Notes: generated by a model from the sequence alone, not told the origin. Positions 8,160 to 16,783 are shown, counted from the stretch's first letter. The stretch: DNA of 64,000 nt from Acetobacterium paludosum (GCF_008086595.1 NZ_RXYA01000006.1:1-64000); one strand, 5' to 3'. A program made the numbers and translations.

Positions 8160-8918
8160 ATGGTAAGTAATCCATGGAGACTATATGATTGTCTGTTGGA
8201 ATCACTGCCTGATGAGGCCGTGGTTGAGTCGTGCATGATCGGACCGATCTGGACCGTCGTGTGCACCTCAGTCGGCACGGGAATGGCAATGACACCACCC
8301 GATGCACCACAAGCTAATCGATTGGCAGGGACGATTGCGGGTACACCGCTCAGAGAGCTTGCCGAACTGGTGAAATCCTGGGATTTTGGAGAGGCCGCAA
8401 TAGGGCTGGCCGCGATCAACGCCTGGTATAATCAACCGGAACGGGTGCAGAGCAAGCGCTGCAGATCAAAAGAAAATGGATCAATGTTTGGCGAGTTTGA
8501 AACCCTTATGACGGGAAAAAAGGTGGCAGTGATCGGTCATTTCCCGGGAGTGGAACCATTGCGGCCAATCTGTGAGCTTTCAGTGCTGGAACGCATCTGC
8601 CAGACTGGTGATTATCCAGATCCCGCTTGTGAATATCTGCTGCCCGATCAGGACTTCGTTTTTATAACGGCAACGGCATTGGAAAATAAAACAATGCCGC
8701 GTTTGCTGCAGCTTTGCCAAAAACCGTTTACCGTGATTTGGGGACCAAGCACTCCCTTGACGAATGTTTTGTTTGAATTCGGTGTCGATGCATTGATTGG
8801 AAGCCTGATCAGTTCAACGGCGGATGTAATCCGCATTGCGGGAGAAGGGGGAATCGCAACCCGTCTGCGACCCTATATGGAAAGCCGATTATGGCTGTCC
8901 GACGAAGGGAAGAGCTAA
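8160..8918 (+). CDS. DUF4213/DUF364 protein 1 (putative heavy-metal chelation)
   Basis: The 252-residue protein has the two-part layout of the PF04016 group. An N-terminal enolase-like DUF4213 region includes GTIAGTPLRELAEL (57-70), and a C-terminal Rossmann-like DUF364 region begins with GKKVAVIGHFPG (about 119-130). From a crystal structure of a family member, a role in heavy-metal chelation has been proposed, and the genomic contexts of the family often involve corrinoid or metal uptake. The biochemical function is unproven. It follows the binding-protein gene by eight bases. Two paralogues lie in operon B. I infer a cytosolic step acting on the imported metal complex. Confidence 0.82.
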   Translation: MVSNPWRLYDCLLESLPDEAVVESCMIGPIWTVVCTSVGTGMAMTPPDAPQANRLAGTIAGTPLRELAELVKSWDFGEAAIGLAAINAWYNQPERVQSKRCRSKENGSMFGEFETLMTGKKVAVIGHFPGVEPLRPICELSVLERICQTGDYPDPACEYLLPDQDFVFITATALENKTMPRLLQLCQKPFTVIWGPSTPLTNVLFEFGVDALIGSLISSTADVIRIAGEGGIATRLRPYMESRLWLSDEGKS

Positions 8919-8965
8919 AACTACAAGAATGGTTTTGGCGGATGTAATTGAATTGGGAGGATGCG

Positions 8966-10225
8966 TTGGAAAAATATTTTGAAGAATCTCTACAATACTA
9001 CAATCCTAAGGCATCAATGAGGGAAGAAAATGCCAAAACGCTGATTCCAGAAAGTCACGAATTACACGTCGGCCCCTCTGCCTGTGCAAGACGTTTATCC
9101 ATTGGTGCCTACCAACACCACGATGAGGACAGGATCACAAATTTGTATATCACTGAAGATGATATTGTTTCTGGCTCCTATGAAGATATCATACCAGATG
9201 CAGTTGAAGAGTTGCTGGAGTTGTTAGAGAAAAAGCCCCGTGTCATTATTATTTTTGTGACCTGTATCGATGATCTTCTGGGAACCGATCATGAGGCGTT
9301 ATTGATACTGCTCAAACAAAGATTTTCGGAGATAAGATTTATAACCTGTCACATTGATCCCCTGGTTATGGATAGATCGATTAAGCCGGGAATGAAGATG
9401 CTGCAACAGCTTTATAGTGTATTGGATAAAAGCGAGCTTAGAGAGAAATGCATTAATTTGATCGGAAACAAGTTTCTGTTGTCCAATAAAAGCGAATTTA
9501 GAAATATCATGAATTCTGTAGGCTGGGAACTCAAAGAGATGAATGCTTGCAAAACATTTGATGAGTTCAATGAGATGGGAAAAAGCAGTCTAAATGTCGT
9601 GGTTGATCCGGTGGCAAAGTATGCTGCAGAACAGATGGAAAGAGCCTTGAATATACCACTTCGACTGACTTATAACTCCTATGATCTCGATATTATTGAG
9701 GAAAACTATAAAAAAATATTTAAGGCCATCGCTGAAAAGATGCCGAAATTAAGTGATTATCGTAAAAGCACAGTAAAAAAAATCAGTGAAACGGTGGGAT
9801 ATTTAAAAAATATCCCGATCGTTATTGACAATGGCGCGGTGAGTCGGTCGATACCGCTGGCAAGAGCACTGGACAAATATGGTTTTAATGTAAAGTTAGT
9901 ATTTGATGGGACGATCATTTTCAGTGATGTTGAAGATTTAGAATGGCTGAAAGAAAATCGGCCGGATATCAAAATTGCCGATGGCCGGAATTTCAACATC
10001 ATGAATATGAAAAATAATTTAGGGGATTGTCTCTGTATCGGTTTCAGTTGTGGCTATACTTTAGGTGCAAAACATATTGTGGAACGGCTGCCTTCCTGCT
10101 TCGCATTTGGATACTATGGGGTGGAGTTGTTAATGGAGCTCATGATTCATGCATACAACATGGTTGTAGATTATGAAAAAATTAGAGAGCGAAGTGAGGC
10201 GTGGAAATATGAGCCAATTAAGTAG
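8966..10225 (+). CDS. NifD-like nitrogenase component 1 protein, copy 1 (no adjacent partner)
   Basis: The 419-residue protein belongs to the nitrogenase component 1 superfamily and is very similar to the one at 19527. It keeps the cluster-type cysteines in VGPSACARR (C40) and VTCIDDLLGTD (C100). TTG at 8966 is chosen because GGGAGG sits just upstream and it aligns with the TTG start of the paralogue. A longer frame from 8948 would place that site inside the gene. Compared with the paralogue, the stop after EAW is lost and the frame runs on for five residues into the start of a decayed NifK-like gene. No NifH lies in this operon, so it must share the NifH and NifK of operon C, have another role, or be decaying. 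Confidence 0.85.
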   Translation: MEKYFEESLQYYNPKASMREENAKTLIPESHELHVGPSACARRLSIGAYQHHDEDRITNLYITEDDIVSGSYEDIIPDAVEELLELLEKKPRVIIIFVTCIDDLLGTDHEALLILLKQRFSEIRFITCHIDPLVMDRSIKPGMKMLQQLYSVLDKSELREKCINLIGNKFLLSNKSEFRNIMNSVGWELKEMNACKTFDEFNEMGKSSLNVVVDPVAKYAAEQMERALNIPLRLTYNSYDLDIIEENYKKIFKAIAEKMPKLSDYRKSTVKKISETVGYLKNIPIVIDNGAVSRSIPLARALDKYGFNVKLVFDGTIIFSDVEDLEWLKENRPDIKIADGRNFNIMNMKNNLGDCLCIGFSCGYTLGAKHIVERLPSCFAFGYYGVELLMELMIHAYNMVVDYEKIRERSEAWKYEPIK

Positions 10226-10265
10226 ATATAAAAAGGGGGTTTTAGAGCAAAGATGCAATTTATAA
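10209..10265 (+). pseudogene. Start of a truncated NifK-like gene
   Basis: ATG at 10209 begins MSQLSRY, the same seven residues that open the intact NifK-like protein at 20770. It follows the NifD-like gene at the equivalent place. Similarity stops abruptly after about 20 bases, and the frame closes at 10265 after 18 codons. It is therefore the leftover 5' end of a second NifK-like gene removed by deletion or by an incomplete duplication. Confidence 0.75.
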
Positions 10266-10308
10266 TTCTCTTTTATGTCTATATGAAAATAAGAAAGGTA
10301 GGATAAGT

Positions 10309-10446
10309 GTGAAGACGAAAATACACTATCCTTTGGTAGAACCTGATAATTCAAAAAATTATAAAGAAATTCAAGAATGGGTAGGGATTCGAGTTGACAT
10401 GACAGAGTTATGTCTTGGCGATCGCCGAGTGTGTCAATATGACTAA
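10309..10446 (+). CDS. Small ORF of unknown function
   Basis: GTG at 10309 opens a 45-residue frame (VKTKIHYPLVEPDNSKNY, then KEIQEWVGIRVDMTELCLGD). It has a good ribosome binding site, AAAGGTAGG, about eight bases ahead. It sits at the end of operon A between the NifK relic and the promoter of operon B. Composition looks protein-like, with two cysteines and many charged residues. It could be a real small protein or the front or rear piece of a gene lost in the same event that truncated the NifK copy. I do not recognise it. Confidence 0.4.
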   Translation: MKTKIHYPLVEPDNSKNYKEIQEWVGIRVDMTELCLGDRRVCQYD

Positions 10447-10488
10447 TAATTATACGACATTACAAAATTATTACTCGATATTATGAAA

Positions 10489-10522
10489 TTTATTGACATA
10501 TGTCAATAAAAGACTATATAAT
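10489..10522 (+). promoter_or_regulatory. Promoter of operon B with a 22-bp perfect palindrome over the -35 box
   Basis: TTGACA (10493-10498) and TATAAT (10517-10522) are 18 bases apart. Positions 10489-10510 read TTTATTGACAT followed by its exact complement, a perfect 22-bp inverted repeat centred on the downstream edge of the -35 box. A dimeric repressor bound there would block RNA polymerase. The promoters of operons A and C keep one half-site (TTGACATA). Confidence 0.65.
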
Positions 10523-10537
10523 AAAAAAAGCATAAAT

Positions 10538-10559
10538 GTAAAACACAATAAAACGTAAC
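10538..10559 (+). promoter_or_regulatory. Conserved AAAAC-rich leader box, operon B copy
   Basis: GTAAAACA-CAA-T-AAAAC-GTAAC matches 18 of 22 bases of the operon A box and lies about nine bases after the expected transcription start. Further CAAAGCAAAA units occur downstream in the same leader (10635 and 10683), one continuing to CAAAGCAAAAC as in the operon A box. Confidence 0.5.
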
Positions 10560-10720
10560 TAAACAACATTAAATTCATGAAAGAGAGGTATGAAAAGGAC
10601 AAATAATTGATGAAGAATTTAATAGAGATTGAATCAAAGCAAAACAATTGTAATCGATAGACAGGGAATTAAATAGTATTATCAAAGCAAAATGACAAAA
10701 TAAGGTTGAGGAGAAGTGAG

Positions 10721-11926
10721 ATGTATAAAGTACCGGATTTTCTGCCAAGCAGAGACGAGATGTTAAGAATTCTGGAAATCAATATAAAACCTGTTTCTAA
10801 AACTGAGACCATACAAGTTGCTGTTTCATTAGGGAGAATTTGTGCAGAGGATGTATACGCAAAGCATACATTACCGAACAAACCGACCAGTGCATGCGAT
10901 GGCGTTTCAGTCAAGTTTGATGATTTTTCAAACGGAAAACCAGATACATCATTATGGATAGAAGGCAAAGATTATTGTTTCAGTAATACGGGAGTCGCCA
11001 TTCGAGAGGATTTTGATACCGTTATTGCAATAGAAAAGGTTGTGTTTGACGAAACAGGGAGAATTTCCTTTTCATTGTGTCCTCAAAATCGCGGGGAAAA
11101 GGTTGGACAGGTTGGCGGTCAGACGAAAGAAGGCGAGTTGATTGCATATCAGGGCGAGTGTCTGAATGCATCATTGATTGGTATGCTTCTGACAAGCGGC
11201 ATTACAAATATCAAGGTGTTAGCTAAACTAACGGTTGCATTTATACCAACGGGGGATGAACTTGTTCCGGCCGGTTATCAAACGCCGCCAGGAAAAAATG
11301 TGGAGTCAAACAGTCTGATGCTGAAAGCGTACATTAATGAATGCGGGGGAGAAGCGATTCTGTATCCAATTATTCCAGATGAGATGGAAAAACTGAAGGA
11401 AGCGATTCTATCAGCCGTTGCCGCAGCAGATTTGGTTTTAATTTGTGCAGGCTCGTCAAAAGGCAACAAGGATTTCACAATCGAGCTTTTGGAAAGCATC
11501 GGGAATGTCATGGTTTATGAATTGGGTCATGGACCGGGAAAACACTGCAGTTTTGCTTATTCCGGCAATACCCCGATTATCGGTTTACCGGGACCGCCCA
11601 TGGGGGCAGATCTTACGGCGGCATTATATGTAAAAAATGCAATACGTCTCTTGCAGATGCAACCGGTACAGTCACCATATACGATAGAAGCAGAACTCAC
11701 TGAAGATATTAACGGAATTTCTTTCGATTTTATACGCCAGATGAATGTGGTTATGAAAGATGGAAAATATATAGCACAACCTATTGCCAATCAGGGAATG
11801 ACACGTGCAGAATTTTATCACAAGACCAATGGGTATTTCTATATAGAAAAAGAGGCGATCATCAAGGCAGGTGCGAAAATTTCGGTAGCAATGCGTTATC
11901 CAAAAGAATATATTGAGGTAGTCTGA
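10721..11926 (+). CDS. MoeA-like protein 2 (molybdopterin molybdotransferase family, divergent)
   Basis: Paralogue of the protein at 3881, with exactly the same length (401 residues) when started at ATG 10721. A GAGGAG site precedes that codon, and the homologue begins MYK in the same way. The same departures from canonical MoeA recur: SACDG instead of a DGYA-type motif with aromatic residue, AGSSKGNKD in place of GGVSxGxxD, and LPGPP in place of LPGNP. PTGDEL and GPGK are kept. Two such proteins, each heading an importer operon, argue for specialised metal handling rather than general molybdenum cofactor synthesis. Next comes a DUF364 gene two bases after the stop. Confidence 0.82.
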   Translation: MYKVPDFLPSRDEMLRILEINIKPVSKTETIQVAVSLGRICAEDVYAKHTLPNKPTSACDGVSVKFDDFSNGKPDTSLWIEGKDYCFSNTGVAIREDFDTVIAIEKVVFDETGRISFSLCPQNRGEKVGQVGGQTKEGELIAYQGECLNASLIGMLLTSGITNIKVLAKLTVAFIPTGDELVPAGYQTPPGKNVESNSLMLKAYINECGGEAILYPIIPDEMEKLKEAILSAVAAADLVLICAGSSKGNKDFTIELLESIGNVMVYELGHGPGKHCSFAYSGNTPIIGLPGPPMGADLTAALYVKNAIRLLQMQPVQSPYTIEAELTEDINGISFDFIRQMNVVMKDGKYIAQPIANQGMTRAEFYHKTNGYFYIEKEAIIKAGAKISVAMRYPKEYIEVV

Positions 11927-11928
11927 GG

Positions 11929-12765
11929 ATGGAAGACGAAAGAAATATCATTATAGAAGAAACTATCGAGAAAATAGAAAGTACAATTGGAGCGGAATTA
12001 GACCAGATAACGGTGGAAAGAGCGGTTTTTGGCCTGTTTTTTTCAGGAGTAAAACTATCCACCGGACAGGGTGGCCTTTGTTTTACTCCGGTGAAGGAAA
12101 TGCCTGAAGCGGTTTGCTGTCCCAGCACAGCTAAAGCAATGCCGCTGTCAGGTAAGCTTGCAGGTCGGTCAGTTCTAAAATACATCGAAGATGTTCATTC
12201 GAAAAATCCATTGAAACGAACTTTAGGTATTGCCACCCTAAATGCACTCAGCACGCTGTGCTGGGAAAAGGCTGATGATCGAAATTATGAAATCATCATG
12301 GGTGAAGATGCTTTTGATAAAGTTGATGTGACACAGTTTAAAAAAACGGTGGTTATCGGTGCCCTGGTGCCAATGTTGAAAAAGCTTACAAATGCGGAAG
12401 CAGACTTCAAAGTTTTGGAAATGGATTCAAGAACACTTAAAGGAAAAGAACTTGAGCATTTTGCTCCGGCAACAGATGCGGAACTTTATATTCCAGATGC
12501 AGATTTGATTGTTATTACCGGCGTGACCATCTTGAATAACACCCTCTATGATTTGCTGAAAATGGCAAAAAAAGGTGCTGAAATCATTGTTACCGGACCA
12601 ACAGCCAGCATGTTGCCGGATGCTTTCTTTAAGTATGGTGTGACTCTTTTGGGAGGAATCATTGTCACAAAAGCAGATGAAATTCTCGATATCATCAGTG
12701 AAGGTGGATCGGGGTATCATTTCTTTGGAAAATATGCAGAAAGAACTGTAGTCAGAAGCGTGTGA
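11929..12765 (+). CDS. DUF4213/DUF364 protein 2 (putative heavy-metal chelation)
   Basis: This is the second of three family members in the island (278 residues). The N-terminal part carries the glycine-rich CFTPVKEMPEA and SGKLAGRSVLKYIE stretch, and the C-terminal part a Rossmann-like start KTVVIGALVPML and the strand VITGVTILNNTLYDLL. TGVTILNNT corresponds to TATALENKT in protein 1 and TGCTLVNQT in protein 3, probably part of the shared active site. It starts two bases after the MoeA-like stop, so the two are probably co-translated. The function is not established beyond the proposed metal chelation. Confidence 0.82.
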   Translation: MEDERNIIIEETIEKIESTIGAELDQITVERAVFGLFFSGVKLSTGQGGLCFTPVKEMPEAVCCPSTAKAMPLSGKLAGRSVLKYIEDVHSKNPLKRTLGIATLNALSTLCWEKADDRNYEIIMGEDAFDKVDVTQFKKTVVIGALVPMLKKLTNAEADFKVLEMDSRTLKGKELEHFAPATDAELYIPDADLIVITGVTILNNTLYDLLKMAKKGAEIIVTGPTASMLPDAFFKYGVTLLGGIIVTKADEILDIISEGGSGYHFFGKYAERTVVRSV

Positions 12766-12807
12766 ACATCATAAGACTAATTAAATTGCTAAAAAAAGGA
12801 GGCCTGC

Positions 12808-13839
12808 ATGGCAGATGAACAAAAGAAAAAACCGGCTGTAATCGTGATTATTGTGTCTTCTTTTTTACTAATACTGTTTTTTTTTATATCTCTTATGCTT
12901 GGGAGATATCAGGTGACACTGGGTGATATTGCCACTGTTTTCTATTCAAAGATTTTTCAAACAGATTGCAATGTTTCTGAAATGGTACAGTCGGTAATAC
13001 TGAAGGTTAGAATCCCAAGGATATGCGCTGCGATTTTGATTGGAGGTGCGCTTGCAACAGCGGGAGCCACTTATCAGGGCCTATTTAAAAATCCCATGAT
13101 ATCACCCGATATTCTGGGTGCCTCAGCAGGGGCAGGCTTTGGTGCAGCAATGGCGATATTATTGTCATTACCATTTGTATTTATTCAATTCTCAGCATTC
13201 CTATTTGGATTGCTGGCAGTTGGTTTAGCGTGTCTTATCTGCAAAATGGTGAGCAGAGGAAAAGATGCTTTATTGATTCTGGTCTTGGCAGGAATGATCG
13301 TGGGAACTTTTTTTTCGTCGCTGATAACGCTGATGAAATATGTGGCTGATCCTCAAAGTAAGTTACCGGAAATAACTTACTGGTTGATGGGCGGTTTATC
13401 GGCAGTGTCAAGCAGCGATGTTTTGATGATGCTTGTTCCTTTTTTCTGTGGAATCGTTCCACTGTTTTTATTGCGGTGGCAGCTCAATGCGATGGCATTT
13501 GGAGATGAAGAAGCTAGGGCTATGGGTTTAAATACAAAAAAACTGCGAACTATTTATATTGTTTCGGCAACCCTTCTTACTGCGGCAGCCGTGGCAGTAT
13601 GTGGAATGATTGGCTGGATTGGCTTGATTATTCCTCATTTAACAAGGATGTTGGTGGGACCAAACCATAAATATTTAATACCGGCATCCTTTTTAATCGG
13701 CGGTGTTTTTTTGCTGATGGTGGATGACTTGGCACGCACCTTGTTTACCATGGAAATACCATTGGGAATTCTGACATCAATAATTGGCGCACCATTTTTT
13801 GTATATCTTTTACTAAAAAGAAAGAAAGGGTGGATATGA
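12808..13839 (+). CDS. FecCD/BtuC-type ABC importer permease 2
   Basis: The 343-residue permease of the FecCD family has about ten membrane spans. Conserved blocks are VRIPRICAAILIGGALATAGATYQ, GLFKNPMISPDILGASAGAG and WIGLIIPHLTRMLVG. It starts at ATG 12808 behind AAAGGAGG. Its stop overlaps the ATPase start as ATGA. It is more similar in text to permease 3 than to permease 1, for example in DPQSKLPEITYWLMGGL against DTENQLPSITFWLMGSL. The ligand is unknown. Confidence 0.9.
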   Translation: MADEQKKKPAVIVIIVSSFLLILFFFISLMLGRYQVTLGDIATVFYSKIFQTDCNVSEMVQSVILKVRIPRICAAILIGGALATAGATYQGLFKNPMISPDILGASAGAGFGAAMAILLSLPFVFIQFSAFLFGLLAVGLACLICKMVSRGKDALLILVLAGMIVGTFFSSLITLMKYVADPQSKLPEITYWLMGGLSAVSSSDVLMMLVPFFCGIVPLFLLRWQLNAMAFGDEEARAMGLNTKKLRTIYIVSATLLTAAAVAVCGMIGWIGLIIPHLTRMLVGPNHKYLIPASFLIGGVFLLMVDDLARTLFTMEIPLGILTSIIGAPFFVYLLLKRKKGWI

Positions 13840-14669
13840 ATTTTGAAGCAAAGGACATTCGCGCAGGCTATGAAAATGTGGATATTGTAAAAGATGTATC
13901 CTTTTCACTGGATAGCGGCGAAGTATTGTGTTTGTTGGGGCCAAATGGTGTAGGTAAAACCACATTGTTTAAATCACTTTTAGGATTTTTGCCCTTACAT
14001 GGGGGAGTGGTATTAATTGATGGACAGCCATTTAATTATAAGGATTGCAAGAAACAGGCCGCTTTGATTGGATATGTGCCGCAGCTACATGAGCCGCCTT
14101 TTCCCTTTCAGGTTTTGGATGTGGTGGTCATGGGGGGGATTGCACAGATGAATATTTTTTCAGGACCTACCCGAGAAGAATATCAAAAAGCAGAAAATAT
14201 TTTAGAAATGCTTGACGTAGCATTTCTTTCAGATAAAGTATATACCGAAGTCAGCGGTGGGGAACGACAGATGGTACTGATAGCCAGAGCCCTGATGCAG
14301 GAGCCCAAATTTTTAATGATGGATGAACCCACATCAAATTTGGACTTTGGTAATCAAATGCGGGTACTTCAGCAGGTTCGCATGCTGGCAGCAAAGGGAA
14401 TGGGTATCATTATGACATCCCACTTTCCAGATCATGCTTTCATGTGTTGTACAAAGGCGGCTGTAATGTGCAAAGATACTACTTTCAAAGTTGGTTCTGT
14501 AGAGGAAATTATCACCGAAGAAGCTCTCCAGAAAGCATATGGAATTCGGGTGAAGATTGCAAATGTGGATGTTCATGAAGAAGCCGTTGAGATGATTACA
14601 ACTTGTTTACCAATATTGAATACCATTAAGATCTCTAGAGAAGGGAGGAAACTTAATGAATCGGCTTGA
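13836..14669 (+). CDS. ABC importer ATPase 2
   Basis: The 277-residue ATPase powers permease 2. Walker A is GPNGVGKTT (about 37-45), the Q-loop is GYVPQ, the signature is VSGGERQM, Walker B is FLMMDEP, and the histidine lies in MTSHFPDH. ATG at 13836 overlaps the permease stop as ATGA and has AAGAAAGGG at a good distance. A GTG six bases upstream is an alternative. The last 14 bases overlap the next gene. Confidence 0.92.
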   Translation: MNFEAKDIRAGYENVDIVKDVSFSLDSGEVLCLLGPNGVGKTTLFKSLLGFLPLHGGVVLIDGQPFNYKDCKKQAALIGYVPQLHEPPFPFQVLDVVVMGGIAQMNIFSGPTREEYQKAENILEMLDVAFLSDKVYTEVSGGERQMVLIARALMQEPKFLMMDEPTSNLDFGNQMRVLQQVRMLAAKGMGIIMTSHFPDHAFMCCTKAAVMCKDTTFKVGSVEEIITEEALQKAYGIRVKIANVDVHEEAVEMITTCLPILNTIKISREGRKLNESA

Positions 14670-15519
14670 TAAAGCATATGAAAAAATATTGCAATTATAT
14701 GAAGCTGAAGGTTTGTCACCCGGATGTCTTGAAGGAATCACCTTTAGCGGAAAATGGACAAGCGTTTTTGGCGGATTGGGTCAGAATGGGATGGCTTTTA
14801 ATTTCACTGGTGAACATAGCGTTTATGGAGCGATTGATCCAGCTCCTTTAGTTGAACTCCAGTGTTTTGTTGGGAAACCGCTTATCAACCTGGCAGAATA
14901 TCTTTCACAAAAAGAGGATATTTTACATCGATCTGTTTACCTGGCGGTATTAAATGCATTGTCCGCCCCGTTAAACCGTCGGGAACGGTTGATCACCAGA
15001 GGATTTTCGTTTGTAAATAAAGAACAGTTTGAATTTGTCAAAGAAGACGATTTTGTTACGGTGATCGGAGCTGGCGGGGTGATTGGAAATTTGCAAAAGC
15101 GGTGCAAAGAGGTTCATGTTTTGGATATGCGGAATAAAAACACCTTGGAGAATCTTTATGTTGGAAAAGAAATTTGCCGGGGGCCGGGAAGATTGAAGTT
15201 TCATAACCCAGAGGAAAGTGCAGCATTGCTTTCTCAGTCGGATATTGTTTTTATGACAGGTTGCACATTGGTTAATCAAACAATTTTCGACTTGTTACCG
15301 ATGATCAAAAAAGCCCGAGTGATAGGAGTTTTCGGACCAAGTGCCATGATTTTAGCAGATTTCTTGAGTGATTTGGGAGTGAATTATATACAAACTGTTT
15401 GCATAACAGATTCTGAGGCAATGAAAGAATGGATGCTCAATGGATTTGGAATGAAAATACCTGAGATTATGATGGAAAATTATTTAATTAAGATTTGTAA
15501 AGAAGGAGAAATTTCATGA
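14656..15519 (+). CDS. DUF4213/DUF364 protein 3 (putative heavy-metal chelation)
   Basis: This is the third DUF364 family member (287 residues). It overlaps the ATPase gene by 14 bases and the binding-protein gene by four, so operon B is tightly coupled at this point. Visible parts are GKPLINLAEYL in the N-terminal region, a Rossmann start DFVTVIGAGGVIGNL near the middle, TGCTLVNQTIFDLLPMI and GPSAMILADFL near the C-terminus. GPSxxL also occurs in the other two copies (GPSTPL, GPTASML). The role is inferred from context only. Confidence 0.82.
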   Translation: MNRLDKAYEKILQLYEAEGLSPGCLEGITFSGKWTSVFGGLGQNGMAFNFTGEHSVYGAIDPAPLVELQCFVGKPLINLAEYLSQKEDILHRSVYLAVLNALSAPLNRRERLITRGFSFVNKEQFEFVKEDDFVTVIGAGGVIGNLQKRCKEVHVLDMRNKNTLENLYVGKEICRGPGRLKFHNPEESAALLSQSDIVFMTGCTLVNQTIFDLLPMIKKARVIGVFGPSAMILADFLSDLGVNYIQTVCITDSEAMKEWMLNGFGMKIPEIMMENYLIKICKEGEIS

Positions 15520-16559
15520 AAAGAAAAATATTAGTGATGATGTTTTTATCTCTGGCAGTTGTATTGTTAGCCTTAAGCGGCTGCAGTTCGACAAAAACAG
15601 ATTCGGCAAATACTGAAGAGAAATCGACGACAGTGACTGACGCAGCGGGTCGCGAGATAACCTTTCCGGAAAATATTAGCAAGATTGCAATCACATGTCA
15701 AGGTGGGACAACGCATGAAGTGGCTATATTCGGAGGAGCTGATAAGATTGTAGCCGAGCCATCCATGGAACAATTTCCACAATTATTGAAAATGTATCCG
15801 CAGTTAAAGAATGCTACGAATGCGGGCTCATTTGATGATATCAATGTGGAACAGCTTATGGGAACACAACCGGATATTGCTTTGGTTGGTATTACCTCGG
15901 CAAAAGGAAATGCTCTTATTGAAGGGGTTGGAATACCCACCTATACCATGTTGATTGGTTCAGCTGGAGTAGACAATCTGAAACAGGAATTTTTAAATGT
16001 TGGACACATGTTAAACGATGATAAAAAAGCGGAAGCTTTGGTTAAACATTGGAATGATACGTTGGGTGATCTGGATAAGATTGTGTCAAAGATTCCTGAA
16101 AATGAAAGAAAAACTGTTTATTATACCGGAAAGGTTATTACAAAAGCAAGTAGTGGTCAATGGGGACGCAGTTGGATTGAGGGGTCAGGAGGCATATTTG
16201 CTGTACCTGCTGATGTTACTGGAGATATCAGTGTGGAACAGGTTATGGAATGGAATCCGGATGTCATTGTAACACAAGGTGGAAACGGAACAGCAGATTT
16301 GTTGGGCGATGCCAGAATACAAGATATGAATGCTATTAAAAACAAAGAAGTTTATGAATGTCCTATCGGCGCTTTTTGGTGGGATCGCCCATCACCGGAA
16401 GCAACCCTGGGTTTCTTGTGGCTAGCAAAAACGCTATATCCAGAATATACAAAAGATATTGATTTAGAAAAGGAAACAAAAGATTTCTTCAAAGAATTTT
16501 ATGAATATGATCTGAGCGATCAAGAATACAATTCTTTCTTTTTTAATAAAAGTATATAG
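15516..16559 (+). CDS. Periplasmic-binding-type lipoprotein of importer 2
   Basis: The 347-residue solute-binding lipoprotein of the FecB/BtuF type has a signal peptide with lipobox ALSGC at about residue 22, then TDAAGREITFPENISKIAI at the start of the binding domain. It starts at ATG 15516 behind AAGGAG, overlapping the DUF364 stop, and ends operon B. A GQWGRSWIEGSGGIF stretch in the second lobe and a Trp-rich FWWDRPSPEA segment lie where such proteins contact ligand. The latter parallels MPRIAHVWGNRTTEQP in binding protein 3. The ligand is unknown. Confidence 0.88.
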   Translation: MKRKILVMMFLSLAVVLLALSGCSSTKTDSANTEEKSTTVTDAAGREITFPENISKIAITCQGGTTHEVAIFGGADKIVAEPSMEQFPQLLKMYPQLKNATNAGSFDDINVEQLMGTQPDIALVGITSAKGNALIEGVGIPTYTMLIGSAGVDNLKQEFLNVGHMLNDDKKAEALVKHWNDTLGDLDKIVSKIPENERKTVYYTGKVITKASSGQWGRSWIEGSGGIFAVPADVTGDISVEQVMEWNPDVIVTQGGNGTADLLGDARIQDMNAIKNKEVYECPIGAFWWDRPSPEATLGFLWLAKTLYPEYTKDIDLEKETKDFFKEFYEYDLSDQEYNSFFFNKSI

Positions 16560-16672
16560 TTTATTATGGATGCAGACAAATTGATTATGATAGTTCTTTG
16601 AATTAGTAATAAGAGAAAAGGGTTAAATGAAAATTAATTCTTTTTCGAAAAGCTGAACATGTAAAAAATAAA

Positions 16673-16716
16673 AAAAAGACAAGCTCGATTCAATATAATC
16701 AGTAGCTTGTCTTTTT
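16673..16716 (+). terminator. Terminator of operon B
   Basis: AAAAAGACAAGCT (16673-16685) pairs with AGCTTGTCTTTTT (16704-16716), with a T run at the end. It separates operon B from the promoter of operon C. Between the last stop (16559) and the hairpin I see no gene. Confidence 0.85.
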
Positions 16717-16754
16717 TAATACTTTATCGTAAGTTAAAAAAATAACATATTTAA

Positions 16755-16783
16755 TTGACATAAAAGCTTCAATAATATACAAT
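16755..16783 (+). promoter_or_regulatory. Sigma-A promoter of operon C
   Basis: TTGACA (16755-16760) and TACAAT (16778-16783) are 17 bases apart. The sequence reads TTGACATAA, matching the half-site of the operon B palindrome. The predicted transcription start is near 16790, giving a leader of about 135 bases. Confidence 0.6.
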
